A program made the position numbers and the translations under genes. Below the pieces are notes generated by a model, which worked only from the letters and a program-made list of their open reading frames with translations, did no database searches and had not been told where the DNA came from. Below are positions 7,168-15,719 of a DNA stretch of 64,000 nt, piece by piece. The first letter of the stretch is position 1, and each line of letters opens with the position of its first letter. Source of the stretch: a bacterium. GTDB lineage: Bacteria; Bacillota; Clostridia; Christensenellales; Aristaeellaceae. Location of the stretch: NCBI GenBank assembly GCA_004563405.1, contig SFTH01000014.1, positions 1 through 64,000 of the forward strand, given 5' to 3'.

Positions 7168-9552
7168 TCACACCCCATGATACTCCGTTCGGAGAATGAT
7201 CTGCTCCTGCACCTCGGCGCTCAGCTCCGTATAAAAGGCGCTGTATCCCGCCACGCGCACCACGAGATCCCGGTAATTTTCCGGATGTTTCTGTGCATCA
7301 ATCAGCGTTTCCCTCGAAACCACGTTAAACTGCACCTGCGCGCCGTGGATGTCACAGTACCCGCGCAACATCTGCGTGAATTTGCTCAGATCCTCCGGCT
7401 TGTCCAGAACGCCGGAGGTGAACTTCTGATTGTAGATCAGTCCCTTCATCAGGCGGACATGGTCGACGCGCGCCACAGACTCCATGCTGGCCGTCGGGCC
7501 ATTGCAGTCCCGACCGGCCGCCGGCGAGCAACCCTCAGCCAGCGCCGTCGTCGCCAGACGTCCATCCGGCGTCGCGCCCGTGAGCGCGCCGAAGGCAATG
7601 TTGGCCGTGATTGCCGTGAGGCCCGCTGTGAAGCGCCCTCCCCTGGCATTGCGATACTTGTCCAGTTCATCCAGGCAGACGTCCACGGCAAAACGCGCCA
7701 GCAAATCCACTTCCGGAATATCGTTTCCGTATTTCGGCGCATCGTTGATCAGACGCATGCGCAGTGCTTCATTTCCTGCAAAGTTGTCGCTCAGCGCTTT
7801 GCGAAGTTCCGCCGCGCCAATGCGCTTTTCTTCGAATACAAACTTTTGCACAGCCTCCAGACTGTCCGCAACATTCGCAACGCCGACCAGCCCCGGGCAC
7901 GTGAAATTGTACCGGGCACCCGCGTTGGTGACGTCCCTTCCCGACTCCATGCAGCTGTCATAGAGTATGGATACCAGCGGAATGGGCATGATTTCGCGGT
8001 TCACTTCGTCAATCAGATTGTTTTCCACAACGTTGTGATAAATGAAGAATTCCGCCTGCCTGCGGTAAGCCTCCTTGAGCGCCTCCAGATTTTCGAAATC
8101 TTCCAGCAGTCCGGTGTGCGGGCCGACCTGCTTTCCAGTCAGCTGGCACCTGCCGTCGTGAATGGCCAGCTCCATCAGCTTTCCCAGAGAAATGTATCCG
8201 CCGTTCGCGCGCATCCACATGTCCACTACGGAGTTTTCCACACAGCCGATGGGCGCGTAATTGCGCGCCTCCTTGAGCGGGATTCCATAGGAAACCAGCG
8301 TCTCAATGCCGATGTCCTCATTGAAAATCACCGGATGTCCCGTGCCCATCTTCAGGTTTTCGCATACGCGGCGAAGGAACCTCTCCGACGTCGTAGACGA
8401 GATGCGCACGGAGAAGTTCGGCTCATAAAGCCTGCAATGCCGGTGCGCATCCAGACACATGTAGGACAGTTCGTTGACTGCCTCGCAGCCGTTTGCATCA
8501 CTGCCGCCAATGATGATGTTTTCTCCCATCGGGAAGCCCGACAGAATGCGCGCGGTGGAGATCTTGTACAGCTTCACCATCTCCGCAAACTTCAGCCAGA
8601 AGCAGTCCAGTACCTCCTGCAGTTCCGCCTTGGGAGTCCCTCTTTCGAGATCCGCCGCCAGATAGGGCTGCGCAAACTGATCCAGGCGTCCCACCGTCAC
8701 AGCGGCGCCGTCCGTTTCAATCTGTACCGCCAGCTGAATAAACCAGACGCATTGCAGTGCCTCCTGGAAGGTGCGGGCCGGGTATTCGGGGACGCGCATG
8801 CAGGTTTCATAAATGTGCATCAACTCAACCCTGCGCCCCTCGTCCGCCTCCTGCTCCGCCTGGCGCAGCGCAGTCTCCGCATAGCGATGCGCCCACAGAA
8901 TCACCGCCTCAAGGCATGTGATGGACGCGCGGTAGAAAAGCTCCTTTTCCATGTTCTCCGTCACGCTCAGATCCAGTGCGGCGCGCTTTTCCTCCGCCTC
9001 CCGGATGATTGAGCGCAGGCCCCTGCGAAGGATCTTCTCGTGATGCATCAGGACATGTCCCAAACCCGTATCCTCATGCGCGCCCACGGAAAACACACCC
9101 GATTCCAGACGCACCCGCTTCGTCTCCTCCGGCATTTGCGCAAACAGGCGCTCGTTCAACGTGCGGCCGTGCCAATAGGGAAAGATTTCCAGCAGCTGGC
9201 GACGCGTCTCCTCGCTCAGTTCAAAGCGATCGTATTCTCGCGTCGTAAGCGTATCGAGTTCCTCCTCCAGCCACTTGACCGACATCTCCGGAAAGACCGG
9301 GCAGCTGCGGCGCATGCTGCCATACTGACCGACGATGAGTTCGTCGGGAAAGATCGGGCAGGTAATCCGAGAAAGGATTTCCTCCAGGCAGCGCGCCCGG
9401 CGCAGCAGCGGCGGCAATTCCTCCGTTTTCTGATAGACCTCGGTTACAATGACCGCGCGCTCCGCGCAAACCTTGGGCTTGGATGTGAAAACTGCTTCGC
9501 GCAACCGGCGTACGCGCGCGCTCGGCTCAAATTCGATCGACTGTATTTCCAT
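7168..9552 (-). CDS. Glycyl radical enzyme, PFL/dehydratase family, substrate unknown
   Basis: A 794-residue glycyl radical enzyme. With the ATG at 9552, the thiyl residue is C437 in YAPIGCVEN, with E439 in the GCVE motif typical of eliminating members (diol, glycerol and hydroxyproline dehydratases, isethionate lyase, hydroxyphenylacetate decarboxylase). The radical glycine is G769 in VVRVAGYSAFYTELS, 25 residues from the end. Pyruvate formate-lyase is excluded because it has paired cysteines. The residue after GCVE is Asn, unlike the GCVEP I recall for the glycerol and propanediol enzymes. The activase follows directly, and two cyclitol-type dehydrogenases and an AroE homologue precede it. 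The substrate cannot be named; a dehydratase or C-O lyase acting on a polyol or hydroxy acid is the best guess. Confidence 0.93.
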   Translation of the reverse strand: MEIQSIEFEPSARVRRLREAVFTSKPKVCAERAVIVTEVYQKTEELPPLLRRARCLEEILSRITCPIFPDELIVGQYGSMRRSCPVFPEMSVKWLEEELDTLTTREYDRFELSEETRRQLLEIFPYWHGRTLNERLFAQMPEETKRVRLESGVFSVGAHEDTGLGHVLMHHEKILRRGLRSIIREAEEKRAALDLSVTENMEKELFYRASITCLEAVILWAHRYAETALRQAEQEADEGRRVELMHIYETCMRVPEYPARTFQEALQCVWFIQLAVQIETDGAAVTVGRLDQFAQPYLAADLERGTPKAELQEVLDCFWLKFAEMVKLYKISTARILSGFPMGENIIIGGSDANGCEAVNELSYMCLDAHRHCRLYEPNFSVRISSTTSERFLRRVCENLKMGTGHPVIFNEDIGIETLVSYGIPLKEARNYAPIGCVENSVVDMWMRANGGYISLGKLMELAIHDGRCQLTGKQVGPHTGLLEDFENLEALKEAYRRQAEFFIYHNVVENNLIDEVNREIMPIPLVSILYDSCMESGRDVTNAGARYNFTCPGLVGVANVADSLEAVQKFVFEEKRIGAAELRKALSDNFAGNEALRMRLINDAPKYGNDIPEVDLLARFAVDVCLDELDKYRNARGGRFTAGLTAITANIAFGALTGATPDGRLATTALAEGCSPAAGRDCNGPTASMESVARVDHVRLMKGLIYNQKFTSGVLDKPEDLSKFTQMLRGYCDIHGAQVQFNVVSRETLIDAQKHPENYRDLVVRVAGYSAFYTELSAEVQEQIILRTEYHGV

Positions 9553-9586
9553 GGCGTTGTACGCTCCTCCCACTCGTTCGTCAGAA

Positions 9587-10606
9587 TCAATGCGCAATCG
9601 TAACCAGCTGCTTTTTCAGGAAGGACTCCTTCGTGGCCAGCACCACGCGGGTGCTGGAGGTGCCGTCTGCCGCCTTCAACCCGGGCTTGCGGCCTGTCTT
9701 AATGCAATCGAAGAATTCCACCATCTCCGCCAGGAAGGCCGCCTGAAAGCGCTCGCGGAACTCCGCCACGCACTCCTGGGTCACGCCATCCTTTCCGTAG
9801 ATCATGGCAAGATTCTTCTGCGGAACCGGACTGATGCGAATGGACCCTTCCGTGCCGACGATCTCTGTCTCGATGTGATAGCCGTGCACAGCGGTCCGGC
9901 CCGTGTGCAGCATGCCCATCGTACCGTTTTCCAGCTCGTAGAGCGCGCAACCCACTTCAATATCGTTGTATTCGCCGAATTCCGGGAAGCCGTAGTTCCC
10001 TCCGGTGGCAAAGACCGTGCTTGCGCGCGACTCCAGGAACCAATGAATCAGATCCACATCGTGCACACCCATCGCAACGAACAGACCGCTGCTGTACTTC
10101 TCCATCTCCAGAACCTTGGGAACAGATGAAATGGGATCAATGCCCGTCGCCTTCACCAGATAGGGCCTTCCAATGCAACCCTCCATGATTTTTCGCTTTG
10201 CATAGACGTAAGAAGGATCATACCTGCGCATGAAGCCCATCATGAAAACCTGATCGGGATGTTCATTCACGATGCGCTCAATTTCAAGACACTCCGCCAC
10301 ATCCACGCCCATGGGCTTCTCAACAAAGACGTGCTTTCCCTTCTGTAGCGCCTTGATCGCATGTTGCGCATGCAGCGCCGTCGCCGTTACGATGACAACC
10401 GCGTCCACATCGCTCTTCTCCAGCATCTCGTCGTAATCCGAAAAGATCTGCTTCACACCCAGCGCATCGCGCGCATACTCCAGCTCCGCAGGAACGATGC
10501 TGCAGGCCGCCGTAATCTCCGCCTCAGGGATCTGGTGAAAGATATTCTGCGCGTGCATGGCGCCCATTCGTCCCAATCCTGCAATTCCCACGCGTATCTT
10601 ATCCAT
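9587..10606 (-). CDS. Gfo/Idh/MocA oxidoreductase, inositol 2-dehydrogenase-like
   Basis: NAD(P)-dependent dehydrogenase of 339 residues. The Rossmann fold starts VGIAGLGRMGAMHA; VFVEKP holds the catalytic Lys (K97). GFMRRYDPSYVYAKRKI strongly recalls IolG, which oxidises myo-inositol to 2-keto-myo-inositol. The usual catalytic Asp of the D-x-G-x-H motif is replaced: FVAMGVHD gives A178 with H182 kept. GGGAGG precedes the ATG at 10606. It lies between the AroE-like gene and the glycyl radical enzyme gene, which suggests it makes or removes a keto group on the radical enzyme's substrate or product. Confidence 0.88.
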   Translation of the reverse strand: MDKIRVGIAGLGRMGAMHAQNIFHQIPEAEITAACSIVPAELEYARDALGVKQIFSDYDEMLEKSDVDAVVIVTATALHAQHAIKALQKGKHVFVEKPMGVDVAECLEIERIVNEHPDQVFMMGFMRRYDPSYVYAKRKIMEGCIGRPYLVKATGIDPISSVPKVLEMEKYSSGLFVAMGVHDVDLIHWFLESRASTVFATGGNYGFPEFGEYNDIEVGCALYELENGTMGMLHTGRTAVHGYHIETEIVGTEGSIRISPVPQKNLAMIYGKDGVTQECVAEFRERFQAAFLAEMVEFFDCIKTGRKPGLKAADGTSSTRVVLATKESFLKKQLVTIAH

Positions 10607-10656
10607 TTGAATTATCCTCCCATCCCTCACTGCGTTTATCTGTTGAAAACTGAAAC

Positions 10657-11526
10657 CTATCCCCGCACGTCCTCCTCAATGCATTTCAACGCCCGCGCAA
10701 GCGTATCGTCATCGATGCTTGCACCCGTCCAGATTTCAAAGGCACGCGCAGCCTGGTTCAGCGACATCCGCGCTCCATTCATTATCTGCGCACCATGTAT
10801 CCGCGCCGTCCTCAGAATCGGTGTCTCCCAGGGTGCGTAGACCACATGATAGACGAACTTGGACGGATTCATCAGATTTGCGTCAAACGCATGCTCCTTG
10901 ACGGCATTCGTTGCCATGCCTACCGGCGTAATGTCCACGATGATGTCGCTGTTTCGGATCTCGCGGTTCAGGTGATCAGGTGTGAGGATCGCGCTCTCCG
11001 CTACACCGGGCCGGCGCGCGTTCATCACAGCCGCGCAGGCCTCCGCCTTCTCAGGCGTCTTGTTCAGCCAGACGACATGTCCCGCCTTCTCCTTCTCGAG
11101 AGCCAGAGCCACGGGGCCGGATACGGCGCCCGCGCCGATCACCGCCACGCGGCTCCCCTCTACCGGAACATTCGCGTCCCTGAGGGACTTCCGGAATCCA
11201 TAATAATCCGTATTGTATCCAAAGAGCTTTCCGCTTTCATCAATGCGAACCGTATTCACCGCATTGAGCTGCTCCGCCTCCTCGTCCATTCCATCCAGAT
11301 ATTCAATGATGGCCTGCTTGTAGGGCATGGTCACATTGAAGCCCGCCGCTCCCAACGCCTTGAGTCCCTCCACAGCCTGCTGCAGCTGCTCCGGCGGAAA
11401 TTCAAACAGGAGATAAGAAAAGTCCTGTCCGGTGGCTTCCGCAAAGATACTCATCAGCATGGGCGTGCGAGCCACGCGGTTGGGATATCCGACAGCTCCC
11501 AGAAGCCGGGTCTTACTGCTGGTCAT
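10657..11526 (-). CDS. Shikimate/quinate dehydrogenase-family oxidoreductase (AroE-like)
   Basis: A 289-residue AroE homologue. The catalytic Lys (K70, NVTMPYKQ) and Asp (D107, YNTDYYG) are kept, and VAVIGAGAVSG is the dinucleotide fold. The carboxylate-binding SxS pair near the N-terminus of AroE is replaced by A19-R20-T21, and the conserved Asp before the C-terminal Y-x-P-x-x-T is His (YHVVYAPWETP). These changes and the catabolic operon indicate a dedicated dehydrogenase for a quinate-, shikimate- or cyclitol-like compound and not the aromatic biosynthesis enzyme. The start overlaps the stop of the upstream Gfo/Idh gene (ATGA). Confidence 0.85.
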   Translation of the reverse strand: MTSSKTRLLGAVGYPNRVARTPMLMSIFAEATGQDFSYLLFEFPPEQLQQAVEGLKALGAAGFNVTMPYKQAIIEYLDGMDEEAEQLNAVNTVRIDESGKLFGYNTDYYGFRKSLRDANVPVEGSRVAVIGAGAVSGPVALALEKEKAGHVVWLNKTPEKAEACAAVMNARRPGVAESAILTPDHLNREIRNSDIIVDITPVGMATNAVKEHAFDANLMNPSKFVYHVVYAPWETPILRTARIHGAQIMNGARMSLNQAARAFEIWTGASIDDDTLARALKCIEEDVRG

Positions 11527-12668
11527 TTCCGGTCTCTTCCTTCCCAGATTTCGTCTGATTCAAAATGTATTGTTCTTCCCGTGCGGCCGGATTCCAGTAT
11601 GGCTTCCGCCACGCGGTTGACAATATAGGCCTGCTCCGGAAGCACGGGCGGCTGTCCATGGTTCAGAACCGCCTCAAACCAGCATCTGAATTCCCGTGCA
11701 GGTGCGCTTCCCATCAGTTCGTTTCGTGCCTGACTGTCATCCAGCAGGAAGCGATGGGACAGATCCGGCCGCACAGTGACGAGATCTCCGTTTGCGACAG
11801 TATTGATGATGTAATCAAAGCTGCCGTAGCCAAAGTCTCCGACAATCTGCTCTGCGCCGCCGCGGGTACCGCAGAGCGTCGTCATCGCCTCCCGCGCGTC
11901 GCGCAGGTTCAGCGCATAGGACGCTTCGACCAGCAGGGTCGCCCCGTTGCGCATGCGAACGAAGCCCACCGCCGAATCCTCGACGTTGAATTGTTCGGGA
12001 TTCCAGGGGCCAAAGACATTTCCCTCCGGGCAATCCGCAAGCTTATGAAACACGCTTCCCGATACTGATTCCACATCATAGTTATCCATGAACCACAGCG
12101 CCAGATCAATGGCGTGAACGCCTATGTCCAGCATGGGGCCGCCGCTCTTCCCCGCGCTGAGGAAACTGCCCCAGTTTGGGGCCCGCCGCCGCCGGGTCGC
12201 ATGCGCCTTTGCGTAATAGATCTCGCCCAGGCTACCGGATTCGCAGGCGCGCTTGATCGCCTGGGAATCGTGGCGAAAACGGTTCTGATAGCTGATGGAC
12301 AGCAGTTTTCCCGTCTCCCGCTGCACGCGGATCATCTCCCGAGCTGCTTCCTGCGTATCTGCAATGGGCTTCTCACACAGCACATGCTTGCCCGCGCACA
12401 TCGCGGCAATCGAAACCGGCGCGTGCGTCGCATTGGGCGTGCACACATGGACCACATCAATGCTCCTGTCCGAAAGCAGCTCCTCTACCGTCTCATAGAC
12501 GCGCACATCGGATCCACATTCCTGAGCCAGATTCCTGGCCCTGCGCACATCCACATCCTGAACCGCCGCTATCCGGGCCAGATCGGCATTGGCGCGCACC
12601 GCGGGCACATGCTTCATTCCCGCAATGCCGCCGCAGCCGATGAGGGCCACGTTTAATCTGTCGCTCAT
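11523..12668 (-). CDS. Gfo/Idh/MocA family dehydrogenase
   Basis: Second Gfo/Idh enzyme of the operon, 381 residues. NVALIGCGGIAGMKH is the NAD(P) site, HVLCEKP carries the catalytic Lys (K100), and GGPMLDIGVHAIDLALWF keeps the full D-x-G-x-H pattern that the other copy has lost. RRRRAPNWGSF is typical of sugar-type members. GAAGGTGA precedes the ATG at 12668. It is translationally coupled to the AroE-like gene. It probably oxidises a secondary hydroxyl of a cyclic polyol or sugar acid. Confidence 0.88.
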   Translation of the reverse strand: MSDRLNVALIGCGGIAGMKHVPAVRANADLARIAAVQDVDVRRARNLAQECGSDVRVYETVEELLSDRSIDVVHVCTPNATHAPVSIAAMCAGKHVLCEKPIADTQEAAREMIRVQRETGKLLSISYQNRFRHDSQAIKRACESGSLGEIYYAKAHATRRRRAPNWGSFLSAGKSGGPMLDIGVHAIDLALWFMDNYDVESVSGSVFHKLADCPEGNVFGPWNPEQFNVEDSAVGFVRMRNGATLLVEASYALNLRDAREAMTTLCGTRGGAEQIVGDFGYGSFDYIINTVANGDLVTVRPDLSHRFLLDDSQARNELMGSAPAREFRCWFEAVLNHGQPPVLPEQAYIVNRVAEAILESGRTGRTIHFESDEIWEGRDRK

Positions 12669-12737
12669 TCCGTCACCTTCTTCTCTGAATATCCCTGTCA
12701 ATTCCGTCTCTCAAGCCTCGCTTCATGCGTTCCCCTC

Positions 12738-14000
12738 TTATGGGAGGAACGTTCCGATGAGGTTTGATGCCAGTACGATCAGCACCAGCGCGACCGGATA
12801 GGTGGACGCATAGGCGGCGGCAACGTTGTCCGTACCCGCCACATCAATGAGCGTTCCCAGCGCCGGCGTGGAAGTCATTCCGCCAGTCAGAGAGCCCAGC
12901 GCATTGAGCAGTTGGAGCTTAAACACCCTGCGCGCCAGCACATAGCTCACGATCATCGGCAGCAGCGTCATGATGACGCCCGCCAGGAAGCCATAGAGAA
13001 TCAACATCGCTCCGTACTGCGAAGCCTGCAACTGCGCCACCAGTTCGACGCCGCCCTCAACGCCGGCACCCAGCAGGAACAGCATCAGTCCCAGCTCACG
13101 GAAGGTGTGCAGCGTTTTGGTGGGGATTTCCAGGCTCAACCGACCGATCCGCCCGAAGTGGCCGAGTATCAGCGCGACGATCAATGGACCGCCGGTGTTC
13201 CCCAGACTGAAGCATGCTCCCGAAAATCCCTTTCCCGTAAGGGGGATCTTCACCGCGCCCAGGAGGATTCCCAGAACCACAGCCAGGCCAAATGCGCCAA
13301 AGCCAAATTCATCCAGGAGCGTGCTCTTGCCCGATCTCGAAGCAGCATGAACCTCAATCCTATCCATATTGATCAGCGCGCGTTCACGCTCCATATCGCA
13401 TCTGAGCAGTCTGGGTACAATCTGCACAAAGAGCACGACGCCCACAACGCCAAAGGGATAGGCGATCGCATGTCCCAGCGCGACCAGGCCCTCCTCCTGG
13501 GAGACGGCCTTTGCAGCTGAAAAGGCCGGTGTCGAAGTCAACGCCCCGGAAAGCACGCCCGTACTGAACGCCGAACCGATCCCGGGAATGAGTGCAAAGA
13601 GCACCGTCAGGATCGCACCAATGCCAACGATAATCACGCCGAGCGGCACGTAGGACTTTGCGTTCAGCTTCAGATTCCGGAAGAAATTCGGCCCGGCAAT
13701 GAAGCCCACGCTGGTCACAAACAGAACCAGCCCGACGGATTCCAGAAACTTGTACTTGGATACGATGGAATGCGTCGCATCCTCTACATAGAATTTCCCC
13801 AGAACGGCGATGTTCTGCAAGCCCGGCAGCGTATACAGATAGCCAAAGGCCAGTGCCACCAGAAACACGCCCGCCGTGCCCAGACACAGGCCCCGGATTC
13901 GGACGCTTCCCAGCGCATAACCGATAAATGCAATCAGAAATGCGCCCATCAGAACAACGGAGGTCTCTCCCAGAGAAAGAAAGGCGTTCAGAAAACCCAT
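12738..14000 (-). CDS. AspT/YidE-type (AAE family) membrane transporter
   Basis: An integral membrane protein of 420 residues with about ten hydrophobic segments and an internal duplication. Both halves hold the aspartate-alanine exchanger signature: SGALTSTPAFSAA near residue 155 and GSLTGGMTSTPALGTL near residue 385. It lacks the TrkA-C domains between the halves that AspT and YidE carry; a short hydrophilic stretch stands in their place. The family exchanges or exports small carboxylates, so uptake of an acidic substrate or export of an acid product fits this operon. The ATG at 14000 is nine bases after AAGGAGG, which lies inside the end of the upstream gene. Confidence 0.82.
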   Translation of the reverse strand: MGFLNAFLSLGETSVVLMGAFLIAFIGYALGSVRIRGLCLGTAGVFLVALAFGYLYTLPGLQNIAVLGKFYVEDATHSIVSKYKFLESVGLVLFVTSVGFIAGPNFFRNLKLNAKSYVPLGVIIVGIGAILTVLFALIPGIGSAFSTGVLSGALTSTPAFSAAKAVSQEEGLVALGHAIAYPFGVVGVVLFVQIVPRLLRCDMERERALINMDRIEVHAASRSGKSTLLDEFGFGAFGLAVVLGILLGAVKIPLTGKGFSGACFSLGNTGGPLIVALILGHFGRIGRLSLEIPTKTLHTFRELGLMLFLLGAGVEGGVELVAQLQASQYGAMLILYGFLAGVIMTLLPMIVSYVLARRVFKLQLLNALGSLTGGMTSTPALGTLIDVAGTDNVAAAYASTYPVALVLIVLASNLIGTFLP

Positions 14001-14001
14001 A

Positions 14002-14649
14002 TCAGGCATCCTCCTTCAAATTGCGGTGTCCGGGCCAGCAATGTGCGCCATAATCCCGGTCCTGCGCCGCTTCTGTAAACCGATCCAGCTGTCCCAGCTC
14101 CCTGAGACGCTTATAGATCAGAATCCAGGCGCAGTCGTTCTCCGCGTTCACCTCGCACTTCCCATGTCGTGCACCGCCACAGGGGCCGTTCAACAGGGAT
14201 TTTGCGCATTGCGTGACGGGACAGATGCCGCCCGTGAAATTCAACCGGCAATCTCCGCAACTTTTACACGTTTCATTGAAAACGCCCGCCTTCATGACCT
14301 GCCCGATGAACCGGGTGTTTGTGCCCGTATACACCGGGATGTCCGCATTCTGCGCAACGGTCTGTACACCGGAGCCGCAGGCGAGCGAAATGATCGCCTC
14401 GGCGCCGGCGCGCTTGGCCTCGCGCACAGCCTTTCTGGCATAGGGAAACACGCAGCTCTCCTCCGGAAGCGCTGTGGATACAACTTCGATTCCCCGCGCC
14501 TCCAGGGCATGCTTCATCGCGGCACACTCGCTCTCACCGCCCACCGCGCAGACGCTGGCACAGCTGCTGCAGCCGATGACTGCCACCTTTTTTTCTCCCC
14601 GCAACGCCTTAAAGACCTCTTCCAGAGGTTTTTTTTCCGATATGATCAC
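14002..14649 (-). CDS. MetV-like zinc/Fe-S protein (MTHFR C-terminal domain family)
   Basis: A 215-residue cysteine-rich protein matching the family fused to, or partnered with, methylenetetrahydrofolate reductase MetF in acetogens (MetV). Visible cysteine clusters are IGCSSCASVC near residue 26, CKSCGDCRLNFTGGICPVTQC and LLNGPCGGARHGKCEV. GGGAGG lies eight bases before the GTG start at 14649. No metF is present in the window, so a one-carbon role is not supported here; it may serve another flavoprotein or reductase of this operon. Confidence 0.78.
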   Translation of the reverse strand: MIISEKKPLEEVFKALRGEKKVAVIGCSSCASVCAVGGESECAAMKHALEARGIEVVSTALPEESCVFPYARKAVREAKRAGAEAIISLACGSGVQTVAQNADIPVYTGTNTRFIGQVMKAGVFNETCKSCGDCRLNFTGGICPVTQCAKSLLNGPCGGARHGKCEVNAENDCAWILIYKRLRELGQLDRFTEAAQDRDYGAHCWPGHRNLKEDA

Positions 14650-14814
14650 GAAAAGTTCCTCCCAATTCAACCCTGCTCAGATCAAAATGGATCTGCCGCG
14701 CCGCGTCCTCACCTGCAGTCTTCGCTGCATTCCACCGCACGCCGGCACGGCAAAACTCTTTCTGAATTCTGGATTTGCGTCGACCCGCAGCCTGTCCGGG
14801 CCCATGCCGTCGGG

Positions 14815-15717
14815 TTATTCGCTCAATACCTTTTCATAAATCCCGGCGCGCTTCACAGCCTCGACCAACGCTTCTCCGATTTTATCCGGCGTGTCCGCGA
14901 CCACAATTCCCGCGTCGCGCAGTGCCTTGACCTTGCCCTCCGCGGTGCCCTTCCCTCCGGAAATGATCGCGCCCGCATGGCCCATACGCTTTCCCGACGG
15001 CGCCGTGCGGCCGCCAATGAAGGCCGCCACCGGCTTTTTCATGTTCTCCCGAATCCACTCGGCTGCTTCTTCCTCGCCGCTTCCTCCGATCTCGCCGATC
15101 ATCACCACAGCAAGCGTATCGTCATCCTCGTTGAACGCCTTTAGGACGTCCACAAAGCCTGTTCCGCGCACGGGATCACCGCCGATTCCAACGGCAGTAC
15201 TTTGCCCAATGCCGCGCTGGCTCAGCTGGTTAACGGCCTCGTAAGTCAGCGTTCCGGAGCGCGACATCACGCCTACATGTCCCTTTCTACAAATGTAGCC
15301 GGGCATGATTCCAAGCTTGCATACATCCGGCGTAATCAGTCCCGGGCAGTTCGGCCCGATCAGACGAGTCGATTTGCCGGCGATATAGCGCTTTACCCGC
15401 ACCATATCTTCAATCGGTATGCCCTCTGTGATGCAGACCACCAAATCCATACCCGCATCCACAGCTTCCAGAATACTGTCGGCCGCACGCATCGGAGGAA
15501 CGTAAATAATGGAAGTATTGGCGTCTGTTGCCGCTTTCGCCTGCGCAACCGTGTCAAAAACCGGAACGCCCAGACAGGTCGTTCCACCCTTTCCCGGAGT
15601 GACACCTGCGACAATTTTTGTTCCATAGGCGATCATCTGCTCCGAATGAAACTTGCCCTGTCCGCCCGTCATGCCCTGCACGATCACCCGCGTATTTTCA
15701 TCAACAAAGATGCTCAT
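14815..15717 (-). CDS. sucD: Succinyl-CoA synthetase alpha subunit
   Basis: Forms succinyl-CoA reversibly with SucC at the expense of ATP or GTP. The CoA-binding domain starts TRVIVQGMTGGQGKFHS; RLIGPNCPGLI and the phosphohistidine loop GHAGAIISGGKGTAEGK are present, as is GEIGGSGEEEAAEW. 300 residues, the usual length. The ATG at 15717 is two bases after the sucC stop and its AAAGGAGG lies in the end of sucC. In this operon it would run toward ATP formation from succinyl-CoA or a related acyl-CoA. Confidence 0.93.
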   Translation of the reverse strand: MSIFVDENTRVIVQGMTGGQGKFHSEQMIAYGTKIVAGVTPGKGGTTCLGVPVFDTVAQAKAATDANTSIIYVPPMRAADSILEAVDAGMDLVVCITEGIPIEDMVRVKRYIAGKSTRLIGPNCPGLITPDVCKLGIMPGYICRKGHVGVMSRSGTLTYEAVNQLSQRGIGQSTAVGIGGDPVRGTGFVDVLKAFNEDDDTLAVVMIGEIGGSGEEEAAEWIRENMKKPVAAFIGGRTAPSGKRMGHAGAIISGGKGTAEGKVKALRDAGIVVADTPDKIGEALVEAVKRAGIYEKVLSE

Positions 15718-15719
15718 CC

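Noticed and set aside
7168..9552. Pyruvate formate-lyase
   Set aside because: The active site has a single Cys in GCVE, not the adjacent Cys-Cys of pyruvate formate-lyase, and the activase has two extra ferredoxin clusters.
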